A DNA stretch of 64,000 nucleotides from Bacteroidota bacterium (GTDB lineage Bacteria; Bacteroidota; Bacteroidia; Bacteroidales; F082): NCBI GenBank assembly GCA_023396415.1, contig JAEWWJ010000101.1, positions 1 through 64,000 of the forward strand, given 5' to 3'. Both the position numbers and the translations under genes were made by a program. Of the stretch, positions 24,907 through 33,909 are shown one piece after another. How positions within the stretch are numbered: position 1 is the first letter of the stretch; each line of letters opens with the position of its first letter. The notes below the pieces were generated by a model. That model was not told where the DNA came from and did not search any database. It was given only the letters and a program-made list of their open reading frames with translations.

Positions 24907-25467
24907 TTAAAGACCAAAGCCAAATCCGATGCGAAACATCGGATTTTGATACGGGGTATCAAAGGTTTCGTTGAGGTTATACAGCAGCATAAAACTTGCA
25001 TAACTGTTGACAGTAAAATATTGTTTGAAACCACCCCCCACAAAAAACGAGTGAATTAAAATTCGGTCCTTGTTGATGGTGCCTATATTATTCATTCTAT
25101 GTCTGTTATAGCTCAAGAGTTCATTCTCGATATGAGCAAAGAGCCCTCTATAGATATCGTAAGAGGTATAAAGTCCGCCACCATAATTGTGCGATGAGTA
25201 CTTTAAACCGGCATCTTTAAAACTGTAGTAGTTATAGGTGAGCCTCACGCCTGTTTCCCATCGAGGAGTAATTTTGTAACCCAGTTGAGGCGATACCAAA
25301 ATGTTGCTGCCGAAAGACGAAAACCCAATGCCGAAATCGCCGCCCAGCACCCAAGGGTTAGGTTTGAAGTCGCCGGCTACCTGTTGAGATATGGCAGTAT
25401 GATGACCTGCAACAGCCAAGCAAAAAAGAATGGAAAAAAGCGTAAATATTCGTTTGAAAGCTAACAT
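24907..25467 (-). CDS. Small outer-membrane beta-barrel-like protein
   Basis: A 186-residue exported protein. The signal peptide spans about residues 1-30 (hydrophobic core FTLFSILFCLAVAG). The mature part alternates polar and aromatic residues typical of transmembrane strands (WETGVRLTYNYYSF, GGGLYTSYDIY, FFVGGGFKQYF) and ends in FRIGFGFGL, a beta-signal-like terminus. The start ATG 25467 follows a -7 promoter element. It resembles eight-strand barrels of unknown function. It faces xseB convergently and shares its upstream region with the beta-helix lipoprotein. Confidence 0.7.
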   Translation of the reverse strand: MLAFKRIFTLFSILFCLAVAGHHTAISQQVAGDFKPNPWVLGGDFGIGFSSFGSNILVSPQLGYKITPRWETGVRLTYNYYSFKDAGLKYSSHNYGGGLYTSYDIYRGLFAHIENELLSYNRHRMNNIGTINKDRILIHSFFVGGGFKQYFTVNSYASFMLLYNLNETFDTPYQNPMFRIGFGFGL

Positions 25468-25486
25468 TGTTGTGCGTGTTTCAGGG

Positions 25487-25494
25487 CAAAAATA
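25487..25494 (-). promoter_or_regulatory. -7 promoter element of the small barrel gene
   Basis: On the minus strand it reads TATTTTTG, an exact TAnnTTTG match, 19 bases from the ATG. Confidence 0.5.
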
Positions 25495-25509
25495 CAATAA
25501 AACGCAACA

Positions 25510-25540
25510 TTTCACGCTTAGCAATAGTTGTTTAACTTTG
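25510..25540 (+). promoter_or_regulatory. Predicted promoter of the beta-helix lipoprotein operon
   Basis: TTTC (25510-25513), 19 bases, TAACTTTG (25533-25540). The -7 box is exact and the -33 box has one mismatch at the standard spacing. The leader is about 30 bases. Confidence 0.6.
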
Positions 25541-25574
25541 CGGTTTTGTTTGCCCGCCAACTTTATTTGTAAAA

Positions 25575-27041
25575 ATGAAACGTAATCTATTTATATTCAG
25601 TCTATTGTTTCTCATTGCCCTCATGGCTACAACGGCTTGTCGCAAGGACGATTTGGTGAGCAACGACAAAAACCTTAAACTTACTTTTTCAGCTGATTCG
25701 GTAATTTTCGATACTGTTTTCTCCTCTCTAGGTACAGTAACCCGCAAATTGATGGTTTACAATACCAGCAATAAGCGCATCAATATCAGCAATATACAGC
25801 TTACACTCGGTCAACAATCTGTTTTTCGAATGAATGTGGATGGTATTGCCGGCTTAAACATTCAGGATGTTGATTTGGCTCCCAATGATAGCCTTTATGT
25901 GCTGGTGAAAGCAACTATTGATCCCCGCGATCAAAACAATCCCTACGTAGTGGAAGATGACCTTATTTTTCTTACCAACGGAAACGAACAAAAGGTAAAG
26001 TTGGTGGCTTGGGGGCAAGATGCTAACTACATTATTGCCGATCAGAAAGTGGGGAATTTTCCGAAGTTTAAGATCGTGGCCGATAGCTTGGAAACGGTTT
26101 ATTGGACTAATGAAAAGCCTTATGTAGTGTATGGCTATGCCTTGATCAACTCTTACGGAACTTTGGTTATTGAAGAAGGAACCCGCGTTCATTTCCATAA
26201 TGGATCGGGCTTGTGGGCCTATGTGGATGGAGTACTCAAGGTACGAGGAACATTAGAAAACCCGGTAACTTTTCAGGGCGACCGCCTTGATGCTGATTAC
26301 CGCGATGTTCCCGGCCAATGGGACCGCATTTGGCTGATGGAAGGCCGCGCAGGTTTCAACCATGAAATAAATCACGCCGTCATAAGGAATGCCTTCATCG
26401 GATTGCAGGTTGAATCTTTTCTCCGACCCACTTCCAACCAACTCTCCCTCAGCAATACAGTGATTGAAAACAACACGGGTATGGGGATTTTTAGTCGCCT
26501 TTTTGCCATTGATGCCCACAATGTGGTAGTGGCCAACAGTGGAAGTTATGCTGTAGCACTTACTTCAGGTGGAGCTTATCGGTTCATGCACAGTACTTTA
26601 ATCAACAACTGGAGTTACGGTATTCGCAATACACCCGCTTTATTTTTCAATAATTTTCTTCTCGACTCCTTAGAAAATCCCATTCCTGTGCCTATCAATT
26701 TATCTTTTGGCAACAGCATTATCTATGGTTCCAACGAGGACGAAATTGAACGTGAGTTGGTGGCAGGTGCAGACACAACTTATCTTTTCGACCATTGCTT
26801 CATCAAGCTGAAAGACCCATGGAAAAATCAGCCGGTTTTTTCTTCCAGCTTCATCAATGAAGATCCACTTCTTGAAAAATATATGTTCTTTGACTACGAA
26901 CCCGACAGCTTGTCGCCTGTCATCGGAAAGGGAAAAGCAGAAATTGCAGCTGATTTTCCTCTCGATCTGAGAGGCGTATCGCGCATTCCATCGGCTGATG
27001 TGGGTGCTTTGCAGTTCACCCCCGTATCCGAAGAAAAGTAA
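25575..27041 (+). CDS. Lipoprotein with right-handed beta-helix / choice-of-anchor Q-type repeats
   Basis: Predicted surface or periplasmic lipoprotein of 488 residues. The signal peptide ends in TTAC (Cys about residue 22). An immunoglobulin-like region of about 100 residues (LGTVTRKLMVYNTSNKRI) follows. Residues ~190-400 repeat short asparagine- and glycine-containing turns of a parallel beta-helix (GTRVHFHNGSGLWAY, NTVIENNTGMGIFSR). The tail DLRGVSRIPSADVGALQF is the typical ending of choice-of-anchor Q proteins. The ligand is unknown; such helices often bind polysaccharide. A kinase and an HD hydrolase follow on the same strand, 24 bases downstream. Confidence 0.8.
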   Translation: MKRNLFIFSLLFLIALMATTACRKDDLVSNDKNLKLTFSADSVIFDTVFSSLGTVTRKLMVYNTSNKRINISNIQLTLGQQSVFRMNVDGIAGLNIQDVDLAPNDSLYVLVKATIDPRDQNNPYVVEDDLIFLTNGNEQKVKLVAWGQDANYIIADQKVGNFPKFKIVADSLETVYWTNEKPYVVYGYALINSYGTLVIEEGTRVHFHNGSGLWAYVDGVLKVRGTLENPVTFQGDRLDADYRDVPGQWDRIWLMEGRAGFNHEINHAVIRNAFIGLQVESFLRPTSNQLSLSNTVIENNTGMGIFSRLFAIDAHNVVVANSGSYAVALTSGGAYRFMHSTLINNWSYGIRNTPALFFNNFLLDSLENPIPVPINLSFGNSIIYGSNEDEIERELVAGADTTYLFDHCFIKLKDPWKNQPVFSSSFINEDPLLEKYMFFDYEPDSLSPVIGKGKAEIAADFPLDLRGVSRIPSADVGALQFTPVSEEK

Positions 27042-27065
27042 AATCCTTTACAACGAATAAAACCG

Positions 27066-27563
27066 ATGATCATAGCAATTGGCGGCGTGAGCACTGCCGG
27101 CAAAACAACCCTGGCCAAGCAGCTTAGGGATTATTTTCGCCACAAAAAGGTGATTATCCTTTGTCAGGACGACTTCGTAAAACCAGTGGAATTGATTCCT
27201 CCCATCAATGGGCGTATTGATTGGGAGCATCCCGATTCCATTGACCATGTAAGGTTTCTTAACGCCGTTGTGGCCGAAAGCAGAGAAAACGATTTGGTAA
27301 TTGCCGAAGGGTTGCTCATTTATTGGTTTGAACCCTTATGTAAAATGTTCGATAAGCGACTTTTTGTAACCATTGATTATCAAACATTTGTGAAACGAAA
27401 AGCCAATGATAACCGCTGGGGACACGAACCGGACTGGTACATCGAACACATTTGGCAAAGTTATCTCAAGCATGGACAAATAGAAAAAGTCAGCTCCATT
27501 CTTCAAATTGATGGAAGTAAGCATATATCACTGGCGCCTATCATTAACTATTTGAATGAATGA
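27066..27563 (+). CDS. P-loop nucleoside-type kinase (uridine kinase / nicotinamide riboside kinase-like)
   Basis: A 165-residue cytosolic kinase. The Walker A motif is GGVSTAGKTTLAK (residues 6-18). CQDDFVKP near residue 37 is the substrate-binding DDF/DDY motif of uridine and nicotinamide riboside kinases, and INGRIDWEHPDSID follows as in NRK1. IAEGLLIY (about 80) gives the Walker B-like strand. It is shorter than bacterial Udk (~210), closer to NRK1. The stop overlaps the next ATG by four bases (ATGA), so it is translationally coupled to an HD-domain hydrolase. The exact substrate cannot be fixed from sequence alone. Confidence 0.8.
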   Translation: MIIAIGGVSTAGKTTLAKQLRDYFRHKKVIILCQDDFVKPVELIPPINGRIDWEHPDSIDHVRFLNAVVAESRENDLVIAEGLLIYWFEPLCKMFDKRLFVTIDYQTFVKRKANDNRWGHEPDWYIEHIWQSYLKHGQIEKVSSILQIDGSKHISLAPIINYLNE

Positions 27564-28216
27564 TAGATAAAGAAAAAATGGTTGAAGCTACACGCCAATT
27601 TGTGATCAACGCCTTGGAAAAAGCCGAAGCCGGACACGATTGGTGGCATGTGCTGCGGGTGTATAACACTTCTATTAAATTGGCAAAAAAAATGAAAGCC
27701 GATGAAACAGTTGTCGCTTTGGCAAGTCTATTGCACGATGTGGGCGACTCGAAGTTCCATGATGGTGACGAAACAGTGGGTCCAAAAATGATTCGTGAGT
27801 TTTTAATCAGCCAGCCTATTGAAAAGAATGTTTTTGACGAAGTGATGGTTATTATTGAAAATATGTCGTTTAAACGTTCGTTTGATTTCAAAGGAGAAAA
27901 GAGTATCGCCTTTCAAATTGTTCAAGATGCCGACCGGTTGGATGCTATAGGTGCTATTGGTATTGCGCGGGCTTTCAGTTTTGGCGGTTTCAAAGGACGA
28001 CCGTTTTACGATCCTGCCATTCCTCCGCAGCATCACAACGACGGTAAAAGCTACAAAGCTTCCCAAACGCCTACCATCAATCACTTTTACGAAAAGTTAT
28101 TGCTATTGAAAGATCAGATGAATACCCGGCAGGGCCGTATGATGGCCGAAGAACGCCATGCGTTTATGCTGGTGTTTTTAGAACGGTTTTATGGAGAATG
28201 GGATGGGAAATGCTAA
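27560..28216 (+). CDS. HD-domain phosphohydrolase (YedJ-type)
   Basis: A 218-residue metal-dependent phosphohydrolase. The metal ligands are arranged as HDWWHVLRVYN (residues 25-35), LLHDVGDSKF (about 56-65) and QDADRLDAIGAIGIARAF (about 116-133), as in E. coli YedJ and related proteins. The substrate is unknown, probably a nucleotide or phosphorylated nucleoside given the coupled upstream kinase (inference). The start ATG 27560 overlaps the kinase stop. Confidence 0.9.
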   Translation: MIDKEKMVEATRQFVINALEKAEAGHDWWHVLRVYNTSIKLAKKMKADETVVALASLLHDVGDSKFHDGDETVGPKMIREFLISQPIEKNVFDEVMVIIENMSFKRSFDFKGEKSIAFQIVQDADRLDAIGAIGIARAFSFGGFKGRPFYDPAIPPQHHNDGKSYKASQTPTINHFYEKLLLLKDQMNTRQGRMMAEERHAFMLVFLERFYGEWDGKC

Positions 28217-28240
28217 GTTTTTGAATCTGAAGCCAATGCT

Positions 28241-30103
28241 TCAATACTTCATAAAATCTTCGTAAAGCACTTGTAGGTAAGCTTTTCCATCACGGAGGAT
28301 GGAAGCTTGAAGACTGTCAGGAATTTCTTTTTGATAAAACCGGTCTGCTTCTTTGTTCCAAACAAAATAACCTTCAGGTCGCTTCCAACCTAAACCTTCG
28401 TTGAGTTCAAAATAAGCAAAGGGTTGATAATGAGGGTTGAAAAGATTTTTACTCCATGGATAGTTTTTTGTTGGCAAACCCAACTGTTGGAGTAGGGTAG
28501 AAGTCACGTCAGTATTTCCGGCAATCCGATCGTAGGTGGTGCCTTTTAGACTGTCTTTCAAGGCCGGGCCTAAAAGTAACAATGGAATTTTATGGTATTC
28601 AAAACTCTCCAACGGATGATTTCGGTAGGAGTTTTTACTGTGATCGGCCATGATAACAAACAAAGTGTTTGAATACCAGCTTGTTTTGCGTGCTTCTTCA
28701 AAAAAACTTCCTATGGATTGATCGGTGTAATAAGCGCCATTTACGAATTCTTTTTCCACTTTTGGCCATTGAATCAACTGTTCCATTGGATAATCGTAAG
28801 GCGCATGGGAGCTTAAGGTGAATATAGTTGCAAAAAAAGGCTGTTGCATCTGCGAAAGCTCGGTGGCGGCATAAGGCAACAAAACTCCATCGTGAACGCC
28901 CAACCTGCCGCGTGGCATGGTTTTTGGCAAATCTTTCCCTTCCACTACTACGTCTATCTCATTGTACATCAGGTAAGAAAGGATGTTGCCATAGTTGAGC
29001 TGGCCACCGAAATAAAAAGCGCTTTGGTAACCCACTTCGCGCAAATCCTTGGTCAACGAAGGCAACGAAGCATATTTGTCGGGATGATCGGTGATGGTAG
29101 TGATGGGGATTCCGGGCAAGCCGGCATAAATGGCGCTCATGGCCTGTTGCGAGCGGTTAGCGCTGGCGTAGAATTGCGTAAACAAAAGCCCTTCTTTCTC
29201 CAACGAATGGAAAAAAGGCGTGATACCCGGCTCTCCACCCAACGACTCAATCAAGTCGGCAGAAAAACTTTCGAGTAACAACACTACAACGTTAGGTCGG
29301 TGAGTTTTCAAAACAGAAATCGTTGTGTCTTTTCTCACTTCATGAAGTGCTCTAACTGTTTGAATAGCTTCAGCCTCGGGCATGGAGATAAACAGGTTTT
29401 CTCCTTTCAACCTATTGGCATTTAGCAGATTAAAGCTGATGTTGTACAACGGGTTTACCGCCGTAAGATTCAACATATTGTGTTTGCTGAAATACACCGA
29501 GCTCACGCTCACCGGAATAGCAGAAAGGCCTCCTCTTGCGCCAATAAAAAAGATTGGTAGCCAAATCAAAGCAGCAAAAAGTGGTTTTATGGTCGGCCTC
29601 TGTGGGGCCTCCGGCTTTCTTTTAACAATAAAAAAGTAAAGACCAAAGCCGGCTGCCGCTTGCAAAGCCCACAACAACGCCAAAAGCAATATTTCCGACA
29701 GTGAAACGGTGTGAAAAATCTCTGATGGATTGGTGAGATAGGCCAATGCTTTTGCCGAAAGTTTTGTTTTCCATTCGGCATACAAACCCAGTTCAGCGCT
29801 GGCAATCAAGGCATAAAAAACTATGATAAAACCAATATAAAACCGATTCATCTGGTTGAAAAGCGGACGAGAAGTGGTATAAAACACAGCAAGCAAAATC
29901 AATGAAACCAATATGAGATAGGAGGCAGTAGATAAATCGAGTAGCCAGCTGTGTACAAAAAGTTGACTTACTTCAGCCATTCCAATGTCCTCAAGGCGAA
30001 TCATTTCTGAATAATAAACTACGAAAACAGCCCTCAGAAGAGCAAAAAAGAGCATCCAGAAAACGGTCAGTCGAACTATGGCAAAAGAAAGTTGCTTCAT
30101 CAT
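28241..30103 (-). CDS. LTA synthase-family sulfatase-like membrane protein
   Basis: Inner-membrane protein with about five N-terminal helices (residues 1-215) and a large periplasmic sulfatase-fold domain from about residue 270. Family members transfer or hydrolyse phosphoglycerol or phosphoethanolamine groups. Metal and nucleophile motifs visible are VVVLLLESFSADLIESLGG, ANRSQQAMSA (Ser in the usual Thr/Ser nucleophile region) and VIMADHSKNSY. Length 620 fits the LtaS/MdoB group. Gram-negative members act on envelope glycans or lipids; the acceptor here is unknown. It has its own -7 promoter element and is convergent with the HD gene. Confidence 0.88.
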   Translation of the reverse strand: MMKQLSFAIVRLTVFWMLFFALLRAVFVVYYSEMIRLEDIGMAEVSQLFVHSWLLDLSTASYLILVSLILLAVFYTTSRPLFNQMNRFYIGFIIVFYALIASAELGLYAEWKTKLSAKALAYLTNPSEIFHTVSLSEILLLALLWALQAAAGFGLYFFIVKRKPEAPQRPTIKPLFAALIWLPIFFIGARGGLSAIPVSVSSVYFSKHNMLNLTAVNPLYNISFNLLNANRLKGENLFISMPEAEAIQTVRALHEVRKDTTISVLKTHRPNVVVLLLESFSADLIESLGGEPGITPFFHSLEKEGLLFTQFYASANRSQQAMSAIYAGLPGIPITTITDHPDKYASLPSLTKDLREVGYQSAFYFGGQLNYGNILSYLMYNEIDVVVEGKDLPKTMPRGRLGVHDGVLLPYAATELSQMQQPFFATIFTLSSHAPYDYPMEQLIQWPKVEKEFVNGAYYTDQSIGSFFEEARKTSWYSNTLFVIMADHSKNSYRNHPLESFEYHKIPLLLLGPALKDSLKGTTYDRIAGNTDVTSTLLQQLGLPTKNYPWSKNLFNPHYQPFAYFELNEGLGWKRPEGYFVWNKEADRFYQKEIPDSLQASILRDGKAYLQVLYEDFMKY

Positions 30104-30116
30104 TTAAAAATATTTA

Positions 30117-30124
30117 CAAAAGTA
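30117..30124 (-). promoter_or_regulatory. -7 promoter element of the sulfatase-like gene
   Basis: On the minus strand it reads TACTTTTG, an exact TAnnTTTG match, 13 bases from the ATG. Confidence 0.5.
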
Positions 30125-30188
30125 ATTTTAATGCTGATAAGAAAGCGCTTCAATATTGTTCAAAACCCTACGATTGAATTGAAATGCT

Positions 30189-30196
30189 TAATTTTG
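30189..30196 (+). promoter_or_regulatory. -7 promoter element of the yggS-like gene
   Basis: TAATTTTG, an exact TAnnTTTG match, 38 bases before the ATG at 30235. Confidence 0.5.
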
Positions 30197-30234
30197 CATA
30201 AGAGCAGACAAAAACTCTATAAAAACCTATCAGA

Positions 30235-30909
30235 ATGTCCATTAAAGATCGTCTTTTACAAGTTCAACAAACTATACCGGAGCATGTTACATTGGTAGCT
30301 GTTTCGAAAACCATGTCAAATAACGCCATCTTAGAAGCGTATGAAGCTGGCCAACGGCATTTTGGTGAAAACAAAGTGCAAGAGCTCGTCGAAAAACAAG
30401 CTGCTTTGCCCAATAACATCAAATGGCATTTTATTGGGCATTTACAAACCAACAAAGTGAAGTTTATTGTTCCTTTTGTTGATTTGATTGAGGGGGTTGA
30501 CAGTTTGAAATTGTTGAAAGAAATCAACAAACAAGCGCTGAAAAACAAGCGTATTCAGCGTTGTCTGCTTCAGTTTTTCATTGCTGACGAAGAGACTAAA
30601 TTTGGTTTAAGCCTCAAAGAAGCAGCCGAACTTCTTGAATCCATAAAAAAAGAACCGTTACAGGCGGTTGAAATTTGTGGCGTGATGGGAATGGCTACTT
30701 ATACCGACAATGAAAACCAAATTAGAGAAGAGTTTAGACAACTCAAGAGCATTTTCGATGAGCTGAAAACAGGTTTTTTCAGCGATAGTGCTGCTTTTCA
30801 GATTGTCAGCATGGGAATGTCGGGCGATTATTTATTGGCCATTGCCGAGGGCAGCAACCAAGTACGCATTGGAAGCACCATTTTTGGTGTCCGCATCTAC
30901 AACACATAA
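30235..30909 (+). CDS. YggS-family pyridoxal phosphate homeostasis protein
   Basis: Monomeric PLP-binding protein that keeps free PLP and amino/keto acid pools balanced. It has the PLP Lys in VAVSKTMS (Lys25), the conserved GENKVQEL and the HFIGHLQTNKVK motif. GMSGDYLLAIAEGSNQVRIGS is the C-terminal phosphate-binding region. Length 224 is normal for YggS/PROSC. A DUF3108 gene follows at 37 bases and is probably co-transcribed. Confidence 0.95.
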   Translation: MSIKDRLLQVQQTIPEHVTLVAVSKTMSNNAILEAYEAGQRHFGENKVQELVEKQAALPNNIKWHFIGHLQTNKVKFIVPFVDLIEGVDSLKLLKEINKQALKNKRIQRCLLQFFIADEETKFGLSLKEAAELLESIKKEPLQAVEICGVMGMATYTDNENQIREEFRQLKSIFDELKTGFFSDSAAFQIVSMGMSGDYLLAIAEGSNQVRIGSTIFGVRIYNT

Positions 30910-30945
30910 AAAAACTTGTTGAAAACCAATTCACCACCCGAAGGG

Positions 30946-31833
30946 ATGAAGCGTTGCTCTAAAAAAGCAACAGCCAATTTTCTGCAACATGGTTTTCAAA
31001 TTGCGCTCGTTGTTTTGTTCGGAATGTTGTGTTTCTCGCCTCAAAGTGTCATCGGACAGAAGCCTTTGCGTATTACAAAAGAAGCCTTTGGTCATGGCGA
31101 ATCTCTCCAATACACTGTTTCCTACCATTGGGGATTCATTTGGATTGATGCCGGAACGGTTGATTTTAGGGCGCATAAAGGTCCAACTGATTCAAAGAGC
31201 TTCTGGCATTTTAAAAGTACGGGGGCATCGCTTCGGCGCTACGATTGGTTGTTTCGGGTGCGCGATACGTTTGAGGTTTTTACAACCGCCAACCCCTTCA
31301 AACCCTCACAGTTCAGGCGAAATACCTTTGAAGGAAGCAAACACACATTTAACCTGTACCGGTTTGACCATGCAAAACAGCAGGTTTACCTCATTACTAT
31401 GGAAAATAAAAAACAACAATTTTTTGACACCCTTCGTCTCGAAACCTCCATAACTGATGTGTTAACAGCTACTTACCTCACGCGTTCGCTCGATTTTTCT
31501 CAACTTTCTATTGCAGATACTTTGGTAATTCCCATTCTTATGGATCGAAAAATAACAAAAATGCCTATCGTATTTTTAGGAATTGAAGAGCGAACAATAC
31601 CTTCCGGAAAACGCTTTTCGTGTTTAAAGTTTAGCGCCAGCCCTGCCGAAGGAACGATTTTTCTGGCCAACGAACCTATTTTAGTTTGGGTGACCGATGA
31701 TGATAACAGAGTGCCTGTGCTGATTGAAGCGAAAATATTGGTTGGAAGCATTCAGGTTCACCTCACCGGATATGAAAAGTTGGCTCATCCGCTAAAGGCT
31801 TTTTTAAGAAACGATGGAGCAAAATTGCCTTAA
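30946..31833 (+). CDS. DUF3108-domain exported protein
   Basis: A 295-residue exported protein. I place the start at ATG 30946, giving a signal peptide with the hydrophobic core IALVVLFGMLCFSPQSV; the longer frame from TTG 30916 adds only polar residues. The DUF3108 domain begins at GESLQYTVSYHWGFIWID and carries a DAGTVDF segment, an all-beta fold. Function unknown. It follows yggS closely and converges with the GIN-domain lipoprotein gene. Confidence 0.85.
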   Translation: MKRCSKKATANFLQHGFQIALVVLFGMLCFSPQSVIGQKPLRITKEAFGHGESLQYTVSYHWGFIWIDAGTVDFRAHKGPTDSKSFWHFKSTGASLRRYDWLFRVRDTFEVFTTANPFKPSQFRRNTFEGSKHTFNLYRFDHAKQQVYLITMENKKQQFFDTLRLETSITDVLTATYLTRSLDFSQLSIADTLVIPILMDRKITKMPIVFLGIEERTIPSGKRFSCLKFSASPAEGTIFLANEPILVWVTDDDNRVPVLIEAKILVGSIQVHLTGYEKLAHPLKAFLRNDGAKLP

Positions 31834-31894
31834 AAGAATAAGGAGAGATGTTGAAAAATCCCCCCTCATTTCCTTAGTAACAGCCAAAAAACTT

Positions 31895-32629
31895 TTACAT
31901 TTTACGCACCTTAGAAGCACCCGAAGTGTCAAAAGTAACGTCTTTCGGGTCGCCTTTGTAGCGCACATCCGAAGCACCGCTGGCATCAACGCGCAGATTG
32001 CCACTCACATTTACTTCGGCGTAACTGGCGCCACTCAGCTCGAGTTTGGCCGTGGAGGCTTGTAAGTCGCTGAGGTACAGTTTTGACGCTCCTGAACATT
32101 CGATCTTTAGGTCATTCACATTTCCCGAAATGTTAACCGTAGAAGCGCCACTAAAATCGGCTTTAAGCGACTGCATTTCAGCAGAAAACTCAATTTTGCT
32201 TGCCCCACTGCCTTCTATATTTAGTTTCTCAAAGCTGAGTTTTTGTTCTGCGTTCACTCTCACAGCTCCGCTGATGTCAATGTCTTCAAGATGCACAAAG
32301 GTAAGGTAGGCCTTCATCTTGGATACCGGCGAAACGCTTCCGCGGACATAAATATTCAGCTCGCCACCCCTCACTTCGGTGATGATTTCACGCATCAGGT
32401 TGTCATCGGCTTCAATAACCAGCGCTTGTTGATTGCCTTGTGTGAGAACCACTTCAAAGCCGCCACTTACATCTAAGCCTGTGAAATTGCTGATTTGGCG
32501 TTCTTCGCTGATGGCTTTTCCGCTGCCCTTGATGCCCATTGAGCCGGCAAATGTGCAGGAGCTAAACACCTGAACCATCAACACGATCAAGACAGCCGAT
32601 TTTGGTAAAAAAACTTTTTTATTTTTCAT
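31895..32629 (-). CDS. GIN-domain (DUF2807) lipoprotein
   Basis: Predicted lipoprotein of 244 residues. The signal peptide ends in the lipobox FSSC (about residue 25). The GIN domain opens at ISNFTGLDVSGGFEVVLTQG. The C-terminal half is a beta-helix-like series of short repeats centred on SGAS (FSGASTVNISG, CSGASKLYLSD, LSGASYAEVNVSG, ASGASDVRY, TSGASKVRK). This is common in Bacteroidetes and a putative auto-transporter adhesin-like fold; the function is unknown. No promoter match was found in the 273-base gap (32630-32902), which holds AT-rich sequence and the EamA promoter only. Confidence 0.9.
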   Translation of the reverse strand: MKNKKVFLPKSAVLIVLMVQVFSSCTFAGSMGIKGSGKAISEERQISNFTGLDVSGGFEVVLTQGNQQALVIEADDNLMREIITEVRGGELNIYVRGSVSPVSKMKAYLTFVHLEDIDISGAVRVNAEQKLSFEKLNIEGSGASKIEFSAEMQSLKADFSGASTVNISGNVNDLKIECSGASKLYLSDLQASTAKLELSGASYAEVNVSGNLRVDASGASDVRYKGDPKDVTFDTSGASKVRKM

Positions 32630-32880
32630 GGTATTTGTTTTGGATACAAAATCAATGACGACAGAAACAACCGAAAGTTACAATTTCAGATTGTTTTTTT
32701 ATGTAAGAAGCCATTATTTATGTAAATATCTGGTATAACGTATTCATATATAGTTAAATATACTAATTTAACAAATGGCCTTAATACAAAAAAAGAATAG
32801 AGAATTGCAGCGGAAGACGCACCACAAAATAACATTTCCCGATTGTTTCTAAGCCATGAAAAACAGTCGGCCTTTTGGAC

Positions 32881-32888
32881 TAATTTTG
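32881..32888 (+). promoter_or_regulatory. -7 promoter element of the EamA transporter gene
   Basis: TAATTTTG, an exact TAnnTTTG match, 14 bases before the ATG at 32903. Its position inside the longer reading frame supports the shorter start. Confidence 0.55.
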
Positions 32889-32902
32889 CGGTTTTTCTAC
32901 TC

Positions 32903-33802
32903 ATGGACAAAACACTCAAAAGTGCCCATCTTTCAGCCCTGGCGGCCATGTTTTTATGGGGTATTTCTTATATTTGGATGAAGGGGCTGTTCGATGATCT
33001 CGAGCCTGCCTCCATTTTATTTTTCAGATTGGTGGTTTCATCCGTGTTCTTGTATTTTGTGCTGCGATTGATGGGGAAATTGGAGCGGATAAAAAAAGAA
33101 CATTACGCGCTTTTTTTATTCTCTGCCTTGCTCAATCCTTTTTTGTATTTCATGGGCGAAAGTCATGGCTTACAGCTTGTTTCGCCTACCATCAGTGCGG
33201 TTATCATTGCAACAATTCCTGTTTTTACACCTGTTTTCGCACGACTTTTTTTAAAGGAGCGCCTCAGCAAACTCAACATCGCCGGATTGATTCTATCTTT
33301 TGCCGGCGTGCTGCTGATGTTGGTGATGAAAGATTTTTCGCTGTCGGCTGACCCATTTGGGGTTTTGTACCTTTTTGGTGCCGTGGCTTCGTCCATCATC
33401 TATGGAATAGTTTTGAAAAAACTTACCTTGCTGTACAACGCCCTCACCATCGTGTGGATTCAAAATTTCATTGGCTTGTTTTACTTTATTCCGGTCATTC
33501 TTTACAAAGAAACCGACACCTTATTAAATATGCCTTTCACCGGCGAAGTCATTCTTCCGATTCTGCTTCTTGGCGTTTTTTCAAGTTCTTTGGCCTTTGT
33601 TTTTTTTACGCGTTCGGTAAGAAGTTTAGGCATTGCCCGAACAAATATTTACACCAATATGATTCCGGTTTTTACCGTTATGTTCAGTTATTTTTTACTT
33701 GACGAAATGCAAACCGGACGACAATTGTTTGGAATGATGTTGGTGATTTCGGGAGTTGTAATTTCCCAAACCAAAAAAAGGAAAGTGTTGCAAAGCGCAT
33801 AA
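32903..33802 (+). CDS. EamA-family (DMT superfamily) transporter
   Basis: Inner-membrane protein with ten predicted helices in two EamA repeats. The first begins LSALAAMFLWGISYIWMKG, the second around FGVLYLFGAVASSIIYGIVLK. Family members export amino acids or other metabolites; the substrate is unknown. The start ATG 32903 gives 299 residues, the usual length, and the -7 element just upstream excludes the longer frame. Single-gene unit. Confidence 0.92.
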   Translation: MDKTLKSAHLSALAAMFLWGISYIWMKGLFDDLEPASILFFRLVVSSVFLYFVLRLMGKLERIKKEHYALFLFSALLNPFLYFMGESHGLQLVSPTISAVIIATIPVFTPVFARLFLKERLSKLNIAGLILSFAGVLLMLVMKDFSLSADPFGVLYLFGAVASSIIYGIVLKKLTLLYNALTIVWIQNFIGLFYFIPVILYKETDTLLNMPFTGEVILPILLLGVFSSSLAFVFFTRSVRSLGIARTNIYTNMIPVFTVMFSYFLLDEMQTGRQLFGMMLVISGVVISQTKKRKVLQSA

Positions 33803-33881
33803 ATAATTCAATAATAGGTAATTGTATAATTACTTGAAACTGATTGAATAGGTTTGGATAGGAGCACAGCCTTAAAAAACC

Positions 33882-33889
33882 TATTTTTG
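33882..33889 (+). promoter_or_regulatory. -7 promoter element of the saccharopine dehydrogenase-like gene
   Basis: TATTTTTG, an exact TAnnTTTG match, 20 bases before the ATG at 33910. Confidence 0.5.
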
Positions 33890-33909
33890 GACAACAAAAG
33901 TTTTACAAT

